Positions 52,081 to 60,286 of a stretch of DNA of 64,000 nucleotides are shown here, in pieces. Positions within the stretch are counted from its first letter, which is position 1, and each line of letters starts with the position of its first letter. The position numbers were made by a program, and so were the translations under genes. This DNA comes from an uncultured Clostridia bacterium (GTDB lineage Bacteria > Bacillota > Clostridia > Oscillospirales > Acutalibacteraceae). The notes below the pieces were generated by a model. It saw only the letters and a list, made by a program, of their open reading frames with translations. It did no database searches and was not told the DNA's origin. The stretch spans positions 1-64,000 of the forward strand of contig CAMCHQ010000002.1 of NCBI GenBank assembly GCA_945874765.1, read 5' to 3'.

Positions 52081-53274
52081 TTAGTTAAAAAATATTGTGA
52101 TTATATGAAGCGCTTTGTTTTCGGAGTATTTTGTCTTTTCAAAATTGATGTTTTTGTTTTTTATGCTTGCCGCAGTTAAAATATAATAAATTTGCCCCTC
52201 GTCAAAAAGCTTTTTGACCGCTTCGTTATATGCATTTTCACTTGTATATTTAAGTTCAACATAATAATTTCCGCTTTCAATGCTGTTTTTAACGGCTGTT
52301 TTTACGTCGCTTCTGCTGTAAGAGGAAAAGAGAAGTTTTGATTTTACAAAGTAATTGTCCGCATTTGCCGTGCATTTCGGCAGAATGTCTTTGTTTTCAA
52401 CAGTATGCGTTTTTTCAATCTCGTTTTCGTCAACGCAAAAATATGAATGGCTTATATAATCTTCATTTCCGCTTTGCTCAAAGCAATCGCCCCAAGTCGG
52501 GTCTGTATAATAGCAAGCGCCGTCACATTCCTGAATTACCCAAGCGTGTGCGCTTTTGCCTTGCGGTGTTTCGGCTTTTCCGTAAACTACGGCACAATTG
52601 ATTTTTGAAAGCTGAAGCAGATATTGATATGCTTTTGCGTAGCCTAAGCAGGTGCACCTTCCCATAGTAAACGGTCCGACGAGTGAACTTGCCCACGGCA
52701 TATTTTCCGAATTGTCAAGTGCTTCGTCGCTATAAGAAACGTTTTTTGTAATATATTCATAAAAATAAAGCGATTTTTCATAGTCGCTCATACCGTCGTT
52801 TACGTTTTGCAAAATTGAATCGGTTTTGCTTTTTATTTGCTCGCTTAAATTTGCGATGTCGTCTGAAGTGTATTTGCTTTTGAGTGTTAAAATACCCGAA
52901 GTGTCAATTGTGTAAGCTCCTGTCAGCCAAAAAAGCTCCGGATGTTCGTTTTCAACAAATGAGGCTATTTCAAGTATTCTGTCGCTGCCTAAGTCGCTGT
53001 GAATTTTTATAGTTGTATTTTGATTTTTTGCACGTGAATAGATTTTATCATAAACGTCCTTTTCTTTACCGTTTAAACTTGAATAATAAAATCCGCCGTC
53101 GGCATTGTATTTTGTATCGTCGATTTTCAGCGCCGACGTGCTTTTTTCATTGTCGATAAAATTTATTACGCTTTCAATATTGAAAATATCCGAGCCGAGA
53201 TAATAACTGCTTACCCCTGTTCCTATTAAAATTACAAGAATAAAAATCAAAAAGTTTTTCAAATGTTTTTTCAT
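52081..53274 (-). CDS. transglutaminase-like exported protein
   Basis: About 397 residues. An N-terminal membrane anchor (~8-25) is followed by a ~160-residue unknown domain and a transglutaminase-like cysteine protease core. The Cys is in GRCTCLGYAKAYQYLL, the His in GKSAHAWVIQ and the Asp in YYTDPTWGD. The C-terminal ~100 residues are unassigned. Such Clostridia surface proteins are predicted peptidases or cross-linkers; no substrate is evident. The frame opens at GTG 53283 inside the GGTGA ribosome site, so ATG 53274 is preferred. Confidence 0.85.
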   Translation of the reverse strand: MKKHLKNFLIFILVILIGTGVSSYYLGSDIFNIESVINFIDNEKSTSALKIDDTKYNADGGFYYSSLNGKEKDVYDKIYSRAKNQNTTIKIHSDLGSDRILEIASFVENEHPELFWLTGAYTIDTSGILTLKSKYTSDDIANLSEQIKSKTDSILQNVNDGMSDYEKSLYFYEYITKNVSYSDEALDNSENMPWASSLVGPFTMGRCTCLGYAKAYQYLLQLSKINCAVVYGKAETPQGKSAHAWVIQECDGACYYTDPTWGDCFEQSGNEDYISHSYFCVDENEIEKTHTVENKDILPKCTANADNYFVKSKLLFSSYSRSDVKTAVKNSIESGNYYVELKYTSENAYNEAVKKLFDEGQIYYILTAASIKNKNINFEKTKYSENKALHIITIFFN

Positions 53275-53343
53275 AATTTTCACCGTATGATTTTATTTAT
53301 TTTAGTATAACACATTTCAGACGGATTTTAAGCATAAAAATAT

Positions 53344-53613
53344 ATGATGGTGAAATTTTTAAGAAAAACAGTAAGAAATATAAAAATGAAGAAGAAAATC
53401 AAAGAACTTTTTGAAATTATAACGGAGAGGACGGACTTTGTTAATTTAACGGTTCAGACAAAATTTTTCAAGGGTTTTGAGATTTATAACAATAATGATA
53501 AGATTGCTTTTTTCACTTTTGAAGAGGCTTATACGCTTTTAATGCTCGGTACACAATTTTTTTGCTCAATTGTCTATTCTCTTTGTGTAAAATACAGTAT
53601 AGAAAAAATTTGA
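53344..53613 (+). CDS. small hypothetical protein
   Basis: An 89-codon frame with a Lys-rich N-terminus (LRKTVRNIKMKKKIKELFEI) and a hydrophobic C-terminal stretch (AYTLLMLGTQFFCSIVYSLC). No family recognised. The start may be ATG 53344, ATG 53347 or ATG 53386; none has a good ribosome site. Base composition is like neighbouring genes, and it lies in a gap between divergent genes, so it could be real but is poorly supported. Confidence 0.35.
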   Translation: MMVKFLRKTVRNIKMKKKIKELFEIITERTDFVNLTVQTKFFKGFEIYNNNDKIAFFTFEEAYTLLMLGTQFFCSIVYSLCVKYSIEKI

Positions 53614-53619
53614 ACTACG

Positions 53620-53628
53620 TGATATAAT
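53620..53628 (+). promoter_or_regulatory. extended -10 promoter of the HAD gene
   Basis: TGaTATAAT (53620-53628) lies 40 bases before ATG 53669, which has AGGAGG. No clear -35. Confidence 0.55.
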
Positions 53629-53668
53629 GCAAGGGACATATTTTATATATTATAAATAGGAGGAAAAT

Positions 53669-54490
53669 ATGAGTATTAAACTTATTGCAACCGACCTTGA
53701 CGGCACTCTTATGGCGCCCGACCATTTGACGGTGACAAAAAGGACATATGATACACTTAAAAAGGCGCACGATAAGGGTATAAAAATCGCAGTCGCAACC
53801 GGCAGACCTATGGCGCTTATCGATAATGTTATTAATCAAGTACCTTTTGTTGATTATGTTATTTATTCCAACGGCTCTTGCGTGTTTGACAGAAATGATG
53901 AAAAAGTTATTCACGCCGACCTTATTGAGGACAAGCTTGCAAGAGAGATTGTTGAATACTTTTTAACGCAAAATATATTTTTTGAAATATACATAAACGG
54001 CAGAAGCTGTTATCAACTCGGTACGGAAAAGCTTTTTCAAAATATGGGTTTGCCTCAAAAGTTTCTTGATGAAGTCGCTCAAACTATGGACGGTTACGAG
54101 TCGCTTCTTGATTTTATGAAAAATGACGGCAAAGGAATGGAAAAAATAACATTCTACGGAATTTCGGACGAGAAGTATGAAAAAGTGAAGGCAAAGCTTG
54201 AAGGATACGGACTTGAAGCTTGTTCGAGCCTTCCCGGCACTATAGAAGCAACGTCCAAAACCGCCAATAAGGGAAGCGCACTTCTCGGAATATGCGAAAA
54301 TATGGGTATAACATCAGATGAGGTAATGAGTTTCGGTGACGCAGGCAACGATTGCCCTATGCTTGATTTTGCAAAATATTCATTTGCTATGGAAAACGGA
54401 ACCGACGAGTGCAAGGCACACGCTGAGTTTGTGACGAAATCAAACGGTGAAGACGGAGTTGCCGTTGCCGTTGAAAAATATGCTTTATAA
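53669..54490 (+). CDS. Cof-type HAD phosphatase
   Basis: 273 residues, HAD subfamily IIB with a C2-type cap. Motif I is ATDLDGTL (nucleophile and acid Asp), motif II AVATGRP, and motif IV GDAGNDCPMLDFAKYSFAM with the KGSAL stretch (motif III Lys) before it. Such enzymes dephosphorylate sugar phosphates, flavin mononucleotide or pyridoxal phosphate; the substrate cannot be predicted. Stand-alone gene. Confidence 0.93.
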   Translation: MSIKLIATDLDGTLMAPDHLTVTKRTYDTLKKAHDKGIKIAVATGRPMALIDNVINQVPFVDYVIYSNGSCVFDRNDEKVIHADLIEDKLAREIVEYFLTQNIFFEIYINGRSCYQLGTEKLFQNMGLPQKFLDEVAQTMDGYESLLDFMKNDGKGMEKITFYGISDEKYEKVKAKLEGYGLEACSSLPGTIEATSKTANKGSALLGICENMGITSDEVMSFGDAGNDCPMLDFAKYSFAMENGTDECKAHAEFVTKSNGEDGVAVAVEKYAL

Positions 54491-54557
54491 AGTCGGCATT
54501 TAAAGTTAGCATTATCTTACAATATATTAAATAAATATTTAATTTTAAATATATGGC

Positions 54558-54586
54558 TTGAAACAGGCGCTTTTATACTGTATTAT
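54558..54586 (+). promoter_or_regulatory. promoter of the transhydrogenase operon
   Basis: TTGAAA (54558-54563), a 17-base spacer and TATTAT (54581-54586), 73 bases before the GTG start at 54659. Confidence 0.65.
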
Positions 54587-54658
54587 ATTACTGTTTAATT
54601 ATTAAACTGAGGATTTGCCGAATTTTGTCGGCGTATATTAACTTGTGGAGGTGTTTTT

Positions 54659-55132
54659 GTGGAGCAGAAGATTGACCTCAAGCAGATAGAGGGAGTTCTT
54701 GATGAACTTGCTAAGGTTAAAGGTTCTCTGATTACCATATTACAAAAAACTCAGGACATCTATGGTTATTTGCCAAAAGATGCAATTGTTTACATAAGCG
54801 AAAGAACAGGCATTGCCGAGAGTGAGATTATGGGTGTTGCAACATTTTATACCCAATTTCGTCTTACTCCTGTAGGAAAGTATCTTATTATGCTTTGCCA
54901 GGGTACTGCCTGCCACGTTAATTCAAGTGAGCTTATTTTGCAGACGATTAAAGACGAGCTTGGAATTGAGGACGGCGAAACTACCGAGGACGGTTTGTTC
55001 TCGCTTAAATGTGTTGCCTGCCTCGGTTGTTGCTCTCTTTCACCGGTTATGATGATTAATGAAAACACATACGGCTCGCTTACTCCTGAAAAGACTAAGA
55101 AAATACTTAAGGAATTGAGGGAGGCAGAATGA
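54659..55132 (+). CDS. NuoE-like [2Fe-2S] subunit (StnC-type)
   Basis: 157 residues with a helical N-terminal domain (LITILQKTQDIYGYLPKDAI) and a thioredoxin-like [2Fe-2S] domain. Cluster Cys are in CQGTACHV and CVACLGCC. In HydABC, NuoEFG and StnABC complexes this subunit passes electrons near the NADH site. GTG start after GGAGGTG. It overlaps the next gene by 4 bases. Confidence 0.92.
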   Translation: MEQKIDLKQIEGVLDELAKVKGSLITILQKTQDIYGYLPKDAIVYISERTGIAESEIMGVATFYTQFRLTPVGKYLIMLCQGTACHVNSSELILQTIKDELGIEDGETTEDGLFSLKCVACLGCCSLSPVMMINENTYGSLTPEKTKKILKELREAE

Positions 55133-56877
55133 TGAAAATTGTTGTAGGTGAAGGCTCTTGCGGTATTGCCGCAGGTGCAGAAAAAGTTAGGCAGGCGCTT
55201 TTAAAGCAGGATTTAAACGGCGCTACGCTTACTATTGCGGGTTGTATAGGTATGTGCTACCTTGAACCTATCGTTGATATTTATGAGGACGGTCAGGAAG
55301 TCAAACGTCTTGTTCGTGTTACGGAAAAGGACGCCGAAAAAATCAGCGAATATGCCAAAACAGGCGATGAAAGCGTGATTGCTTCTCTTCTTGTTTCGGA
55401 TGAGGATAAGGAATTTTTGAATAAGCAAACACGTATTGCGCTTCGTCGCTGCGGTATTATCAATCCCGATGAGATTGAGGACTTCGTCAATGCCGACGGT
55501 TATACCGCTATTAAAAAAGTACTTACGGAAATGACGCCTGAGGACGTTATTGAAGTTATCAAAACCTCGGGTCTTGCAGGCCGTGGCGGTGCAGGCTTCC
55601 CGACTTGGTTTAAATGGAATGCCGCAAGGCAGAGTGAGGGCGACGAAAAGTATCTTATCTGTAATGCCGACGAGGGTGACCCGGGTGCATTTATGGACAG
55701 AGCTGTTATTGAATCCGACCCGCACACTCTTATTGAGGGTATGCTTATCGGCGCTTATGCTATCGGTGCAAAAAATGCGGTTGTATATGTAAGAGCGGAA
55801 TATCCTCTTGCTATTAAAAGACTTGAAAGAGCTATTGAGCAGGCAACGGCAGCAGGCTATTTGGGAGATAATATTCTCGGCACTGATTTTAGCTGTAAAA
55901 TGACAATTAAGGCAGGCGCCGGCGCATTTGTTTGCGGTGAGGAAACTGCGCTTATCGAATCGCTTGAAGGTCACAGAGGTATGCCGAGACTTAAGCCTCC
56001 TTTCCCGGCTCAAAGCGGTTATTGGAGAAAGCCGTCTAATATCAATAATGTTGAAACCTTTGCAAATGTAAGCTGGATTATCAACAACGGCGGTGAGGCT
56101 TTTGCCGCTATGGGCACGGAAGGCTCAAAAGGTACTAAGGTATTTGCCGTAACCGGTAAGGTTAAAAGAAGCGGTCTTGTTGAAATTCCTATGGGTAAAA
56201 CTCTTCGTGACGTTATCTTTGATATCGGCGGAGGAATGAAAGGCGACAAGGCATTTAAGGCTGTTCAAATGGGCGGTCCGTCCGGCGGCTGTATTCCTGC
56301 TGAGCTTATCGATACTGTAATTGACTATAAGGCTCTCGGTGCAACCGGTGCTATTATGGGCTCAGGCGGTATGGTTGTTATGGACGAGGGCACTTGTATG
56401 GTCGGTATGGCTAAGTTCTTCCTTGATTTTACTGCTAAGGAAAGTTGCGGAAAGTGTATTCATTGCCGTATCGGTACTAAGAGAATGCTTGAAATTCTTA
56501 CAAGAATTACCGAGGGCAACGGTCAGCCGGGTGATGTCGAACTTCTTGAGGAACTTTGCTACGGTATTAAAGACGGTGCGCTTTGCGGTTTGGGTCAAAC
56601 TGCTCCGAACCCTGTATTGACAACTATTAAGTATTTCAGAAATGAGTATGACGCTCATATTAACGATAAAAAATGTCCTGCCGGCGAATGTTCGTCTCTT
56701 ATTGAATATTCGATTGATAAGGATAAGTGTAAGGGCTGTACTCTTTGCGCAAGAAATTGTCCTGTAGGTGCAATTTCGGGTGAAGTTAAGTCGGCTCATA
56801 CAATTGATGTAAATAAATGTATCAAATGCGGAAAATGTATTGCTACCTGCCGTTTCGGTGCGGTAGTAAGAAAGTAA
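55129..56877 (+). CDS. NuoF-like NADH-binding flavoprotein (StnA-type)
   Basis: 582 residues. An N-terminal thioredoxin-like part (1-~95) is followed by the NuoF core: GRGGAGFPTWFKW (NADH), CNADEGDPGAFMDR (FMN), GAGAFVCGEETALIES, and the 4Fe-4S site CGKCIHCRIGTKR...C. The C-terminus has two ferredoxin clusters (CKGCTLCARNCPVG and CIKCGKCIATCRFG). It oxidises NADH and, with the GltD-like partner gene, is most likely part of a Sporomusa-type electron-bifurcating transhydrogenase. No H-cluster hydrogenase subunit is encoded here. Spacing to the next gene is 16 bases. Confidence 0.93.
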   Translation: MMKIVVGEGSCGIAAGAEKVRQALLKQDLNGATLTIAGCIGMCYLEPIVDIYEDGQEVKRLVRVTEKDAEKISEYAKTGDESVIASLLVSDEDKEFLNKQTRIALRRCGIINPDEIEDFVNADGYTAIKKVLTEMTPEDVIEVIKTSGLAGRGGAGFPTWFKWNAARQSEGDEKYLICNADEGDPGAFMDRAVIESDPHTLIEGMLIGAYAIGAKNAVVYVRAEYPLAIKRLERAIEQATAAGYLGDNILGTDFSCKMTIKAGAGAFVCGEETALIESLEGHRGMPRLKPPFPAQSGYWRKPSNINNVETFANVSWIINNGGEAFAAMGTEGSKGTKVFAVTGKVKRSGLVEIPMGKTLRDVIFDIGGGMKGDKAFKAVQMGGPSGGCIPAELIDTVIDYKALGATGAIMGSGGMVVMDEGTCMVGMAKFFLDFTAKESCGKCIHCRIGTKRMLEILTRITEGNGQPGDVELLEELCYGIKDGALCGLGQTAPNPVLTTIKYFRNEYDAHINDKKCPAGECSSLIEYSIDKDKCKGCTLCARNCPVGAISGEVKSAHTIDVNKCIKCGKCIATCRFGAVVRK

Positions 56878-56893
56878 GGAGGGAGCAGATAAA

Positions 56894-59104
56894 ATGGAAA
56901 ATGTAAAATTAACTGTAAACGGTAAAGAAATAACTGCTCCTGTCGGCAGCACAATTCTTGAAGCGGCAAGGCAAAACGGAATATATATTCCAACTCTTTG
57001 TTATGACGAGGCTGTCGAGGTTTACGGCGCTTGCGGTCTTTGCGTTGTTGAGGCTGAAGGCATACCGAAGCTTCTTCGTTCTTGTTCGGCTAAGGTAAGC
57101 GACGGAATGGTAATTAATACCGAGAGTGAAAGAGTAGTTAAATCAAGAAAAATTGCAATGGAGCTTTTGATGTCAGCCCACGACGGTGACTGCATTGCTC
57201 CGTGTCAGCTTGCCTGCCCTGCAAATACAGACTGTCAAGGCTATGTCGGTCTTATTGCAAACGGTGAGTTTGACGCCGCTTTGAAACTTATTAAAAATAA
57301 AATTCCGCTTCCTGCATCTATCGGCAGAGTGTGTCCGCACCCTTGCGAAAAGGCTTGCAGAAGAGGAAAGGTTGACGAACCTATCAATATTGTTCAGCTT
57401 AAAAGTTTTGCTGCCGACCTCGACTTAAAAGGTGACAGCTTCGTGCCTGAATGTGCACCGAAGACAGGTAAAAAGGTTGCAATCGTAGGCGGCGGTCCTG
57501 CAGGTCTTACAGCGGCTTACTATCTTGCTCAGCTCGGTCATGAGGTAACTGTTTTCGATATGATGGAAAAAATGGGCGGTATGCTCAGATACGGTATTCC
57601 ACAGTACCGTTTGCCTAAAGAGGTGCTTGACAGCGAAATTAAAATTATTGAAAAAACAGGCGTTCGCCTTTGCAATAATGTTAAACTCGGTAAAGATATA
57701 ACTATTGAAAATCTTAAAAGTGTAAACGACGCTGTTATTCTTGCTCCCGGCGCTTGGAAGTCAACTCCGATGAGAGTTAAGGGCGAGGATACACAGGGCG
57801 TATACGGCGGAATTGATTTCCTCAGAAGTGTTATTGAGGGCAATCCTGTTGAGATTGGCGAAAAGGTTGCTGTTTGCGGCGGCGGTAATACCGCTATGGA
57901 CGCTTGCAGAACTGCCGTAAGGCTCGGCGCTAAAGAGGTTTATGTAATTTACAGAAGAACAGAGAAAGAAATGCCTGCCGAAGAAATTGAGATTAAGGAG
58001 TCAAAGGAGGAGGGAGTTACTTATAAATTCCTCACAAATCCTCTTGAAATTCATTCTCAAAACGGCAAGGTTTCGGGTATGACGCTTCAGCTTATGGAAC
58101 TCGGTGAGCCTGACGCTTCCGGCAGAAGACGTCCTGTTGCTATCGAGGGCAAGACTGAATATCTTGAACTTGACAGCGTAATTATGGCTATAGGTCAAAA
58201 ACTTGACGGCAAGGATTTTGAAAATACCGTAGAACTTACCCCAAGAGGCACTATTGCCGCAGATGAGGACACATTCCTTACAAATCTTGACGGTGTATTT
58301 GCAATCGGTGACGCTACAAATAAGGGCGCTTCAATCGCTATTGCCGCTATCGGTGAGGCTGATAAGTGCGTTAAAGTTGTTGACGCTTACTTAAAGGGTG
58401 AAAAACTTGATTTTACCGAGCCGTATATCAGCAAGCGTGACGAGGATAAAATTGACTTTTCGGGTAAAGATAAAGAGGCGCAGATTGTTGCCGAGGTTCT
58501 TCCTGCCGAAAAGAGAAAAGCTTGCTTTGATGAGGTTTCACTCGGTTTAACTGTTGAGCAGGCACAAAAAGAGGCTGAAAGATGTCTTGAATGCGGTTGC
58601 CGTGAATATTTCAAGTGCAAACTTTTAAATGTTGCACAGAGATATGAAATTCATCCCGAACGTTTTGCAGGTGAAATGCCGCAGAAATATACAAAGGATT
58701 CCAATTCGTTTATTGAAAGAAATACCGCTAAATGTATTCTTTGCGGACTTTGTGTTCGTTCCTGCCGTGAGGTTGAACAGCTCAGCGTTCTCGGTCTTTT
58801 GGGCCGTGGATTTAAGACGAGTGTTGCTCCTGCTTTTGCACTTCCTCTTGACCAAACAAAGTGCACAAATTGCGGTCTTTGCGTAAGCCTTTGCCCGACA
58901 GGTGCGCTTACGGAAAAGTCAAATCTTAAAAAGCAGGTGCCTCTTGCAGAAAAGTATTCGCTTGAAACTCTTGAAATTGACGGCAATAAGTGCGAATATC
59001 TTGTTTCACGCTATGACGGTAAAATTCTTCGTGCCGTTCCTCACAATGAAAATGCAAGAAAATGTACGCTTGAACGTGAAGAAGTAATTTCAAAACTTTC
59101 ATAA
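56894..59104 (+). CDS. GltD/NfnB-like NADPH subunit with extra Fe-S domains (StnB-type)
   Basis: 736 residues. The [2Fe-2S] domain (1-~80; CYDEAVEVYGACGLC) precedes the GltD-type Fe-S region (CIAPCQLACPANTDC, RVCPHPCEKACRRG). The FAD site is VAIVGGGPAGLTAAYYLAQL, the NADPH site CGGGNTAMDACRTAVRLGAK, and GVFAIGDAT binds FAD. A C-terminal pair of 4Fe-4S clusters follows (CILCGLCVRSCREV, CTNCGLCVSLCPTG). The order differs from NuoG and from HydA, which carry no GltD module. This is the composition reported for StnB. It would couple NADPH, NADH and ferredoxin pools. Confidence 0.9.
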   Translation: MENVKLTVNGKEITAPVGSTILEAARQNGIYIPTLCYDEAVEVYGACGLCVVEAEGIPKLLRSCSAKVSDGMVINTESERVVKSRKIAMELLMSAHDGDCIAPCQLACPANTDCQGYVGLIANGEFDAALKLIKNKIPLPASIGRVCPHPCEKACRRGKVDEPINIVQLKSFAADLDLKGDSFVPECAPKTGKKVAIVGGGPAGLTAAYYLAQLGHEVTVFDMMEKMGGMLRYGIPQYRLPKEVLDSEIKIIEKTGVRLCNNVKLGKDITIENLKSVNDAVILAPGAWKSTPMRVKGEDTQGVYGGIDFLRSVIEGNPVEIGEKVAVCGGGNTAMDACRTAVRLGAKEVYVIYRRTEKEMPAEEIEIKESKEEGVTYKFLTNPLEIHSQNGKVSGMTLQLMELGEPDASGRRRPVAIEGKTEYLELDSVIMAIGQKLDGKDFENTVELTPRGTIAADEDTFLTNLDGVFAIGDATNKGASIAIAAIGEADKCVKVVDAYLKGEKLDFTEPYISKRDEDKIDFSGKDKEAQIVAEVLPAEKRKACFDEVSLGLTVEQAQKEAERCLECGCREYFKCKLLNVAQRYEIHPERFAGEMPQKYTKDSNSFIERNTAKCILCGLCVRSCREVEQLSVLGLLGRGFKTSVAPAFALPLDQTKCTNCGLCVSLCPTGALTEKSNLKKQVPLAEKYSLETLEIDGNKCEYLVSRYDGKILRAVPHNENARKCTLEREEVISKLS

Positions 59105-59114
59105 GGAGTTTACT

Positions 59115-59783
59115 ATGGACGAATTTAAAGTAATAGAAATTAAAAAGAGTGTTTTTGAAAATAATGACAGAGAGGCAGACAGAGTAAGGGCAAGGCTTAA
59201 AAAGGAACATACATTTCTTTTAAACCTTATGTCCTCTCCGGGTTCGGGCAAAACAACCACGCTTAAAGCTACTATTTCCCGTCTTAAAGATGAAATGAAA
59301 ATAGGCGTTATGGAGGCTGATATCGACTCTTCTGTTGACGCTAAAGCAATTGCCGATACAGGTGTTAAATCAATTCAGCTTCACACAGGCGGAATGTGCC
59401 ACCTTGACGCAGGAATGACGGAGCAAGGCATTAATGAATTCGGAACAGATGACCTGGACCTTGTTGTTCTTGAAAATGTAGGCAACCTTGTATGTCCTGC
59501 CGAATTTGACACGGGTGCGGTTAAAAATGCGATGATTTTATCAGTTCCCGAGGGCGACGACAAGCCTCTTAAATATCCTCTTATGTTTTCAATTTGCGAT
59601 GCGGTTATCATTAATAAAATCGATACTAAAAGCGTATTTGATTTTGATGATGACGCTGTTGTCGAAAGAATTAAAAAGCTTAATCCAAAGGCTGAAATAT
59701 TCTTTATTTCCGCAAAAACAGGCGAGGGCGTTGACGCTTGGTGCGACTGGCTGAAACAACAGGTTAATGCTTGGTGCAAATAA
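59115..59783 (+). CDS. hypB: HypB-like nickel-insertion GTPase (orphan)
   Basis: 222 residues of the SIMIBI GTPase group. The P-loop is in MSSPGSGKTTTLKATI; Asp residues of EADIDSSVDAKAI, the metal-site Cys/His in TGGMCHLDAG and NKID (G4) are present. HypB normally delivers nickel to NiFe hydrogenase with HypA. No hypA, other hyp gene or hydrogenase lies in this window. The N-terminal histidine-rich or CXXCGC metal store is missing. It starts 10 bases after the StnB-type gene, so it is co-expressed with a complex that has no nickel. Confidence 0.92.
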   Translation: MDEFKVIEIKKSVFENNDREADRVRARLKKEHTFLLNLMSSPGSGKTTTLKATISRLKDEMKIGVMEADIDSSVDAKAIADTGVKSIQLHTGGMCHLDAGMTEQGINEFGTDDLDLVVLENVGNLVCPAEFDTGAVKNAMILSVPEGDDKPLKYPLMFSICDAVIINKIDTKSVFDFDDDAVVERIKKLNPKAEIFFISAKTGEGVDAWCDWLKQQVNAWCK

Positions 59784-59802
59784 AATATTGATAAAATAAA
59801 CC

Positions 59803-59896
59803 TATTTGCCTCCCTTGCAAAGGGAGGTGGGTGCAACTTGTTGCACTCGGAGGGATTGGAAAACACGAAATTTATCTCACTTTCTTAAAGCCTATT
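59803..59896. repeat. dispersed intergenic repeat, copy 3
   Basis: TTGCCTCCCTTGCAAAGGGA (59806 on), then GTGCAACTTGTTGCACTCGG and AGGGATTGG, then the ACGAAATTTATCTCACTTTC tail. It aligns with copy 2 without the two insertions. The arms CCTCCCTT/AAGGGAGG and GTGCAA/TTGCAC form hairpins. Confidence 0.75.
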
Positions 59897-59905
59897 GTTA
59901 TAAAT

Positions 59906-59941
59906 AAAAAAGCAGTTCAATTACGATTGAACTGCTTTTTT
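59906..59941. terminator. bidirectional terminator between hypB and the HMA gene
   Basis: AGCAGTTCAAT (59911-59921) pairs with ATTGAACTGCT (59926-59936) around TACG, with A and T runs outside. Confidence 0.9.
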
Positions 59942-59950
59942 CATCTGTTT

Positions 59951-60211
59951 TTATTTTGAAAGGAAAGAGAAAAATCCTTTTTTCTTTTCATAAGGTTCTG
60001 TTTTAAAGCTTGTTACGTCATATCCCGTGTCGGCAATTGCTTTTCTTAGCTTTGCTTCGTCGATTTCATTTTCGCTGATTATTTCGCAAAGCGCCTTTGC
60101 GTGAGATGAGCTGACCTTTTTAACTTTAAAATTTCTTCTTACTACGTCATTGATATGGGATTCGCACATTCCGCACATCATTGCGTTAATTCCGACTGTA
60201 GTTTTAATCAT
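59951..60211 (-). CDS. small HMA (heavy-metal-associated) domain protein
   Basis: 86 residues. The ferredoxin-like HMA fold has the metal site MMCGMCESHINDVVRR (C-x2-C), a second strand VKKVSSSHAKALCEII and the terminal KAIADTGYDV. It is the CopZ-type fold for copper or another soft metal, or an oxidation-prone variant. The C-terminal ~20 residues are Lys-rich (EKKKGFFSFLSK). The gene is driven by a promoter/operator nearly the same as that of the DtxR-family gene, so its expression is probably iron- or manganese-dependent rather than copper-dependent. Confidence 0.85.
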   Translation of the reverse strand: MIKTTVGINAMMCGMCESHINDVVRRNFKVKKVSSSHAKALCEIISENEIDEAKLRKAIADTGYDVTSFKTEPYEKKKGFFSFLSK

Positions 60212-60230
60212 ACTATCACCCTCGATTTCT

Positions 60231-60286
60231 ATTGGTTAGTGCTAACTAACTATCTTGAGTTTAGCACAATCATATTAATTTGTCAA
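60231..60286 (-). promoter_or_regulatory. promoter/operator of the HMA gene (DtxR-type)
   Basis: On the minus strand TTGACA (60286-60281), a 17-base spacer and TAAACT (60263-60258), followed by a TTAGTTAGCACTAACCAA-type palindrome. The 28 bases that include the -35 and spacer differ from 50364-50391 at only two positions. The promoter overlaps the last codons of the MATE gene. Confidence 0.75.

Noticed and set aside
55213-56013. Long minus-strand frame (266 codons)
   Set aside because: It is antisense to the NuoF-like gene; no ribosome site or family pattern.
54659-59104. Electron-bifurcating FeFe hydrogenase (HydABC)
   Set aside because: No H-cluster motifs are present; the third subunit is GltD-like, not HydA.
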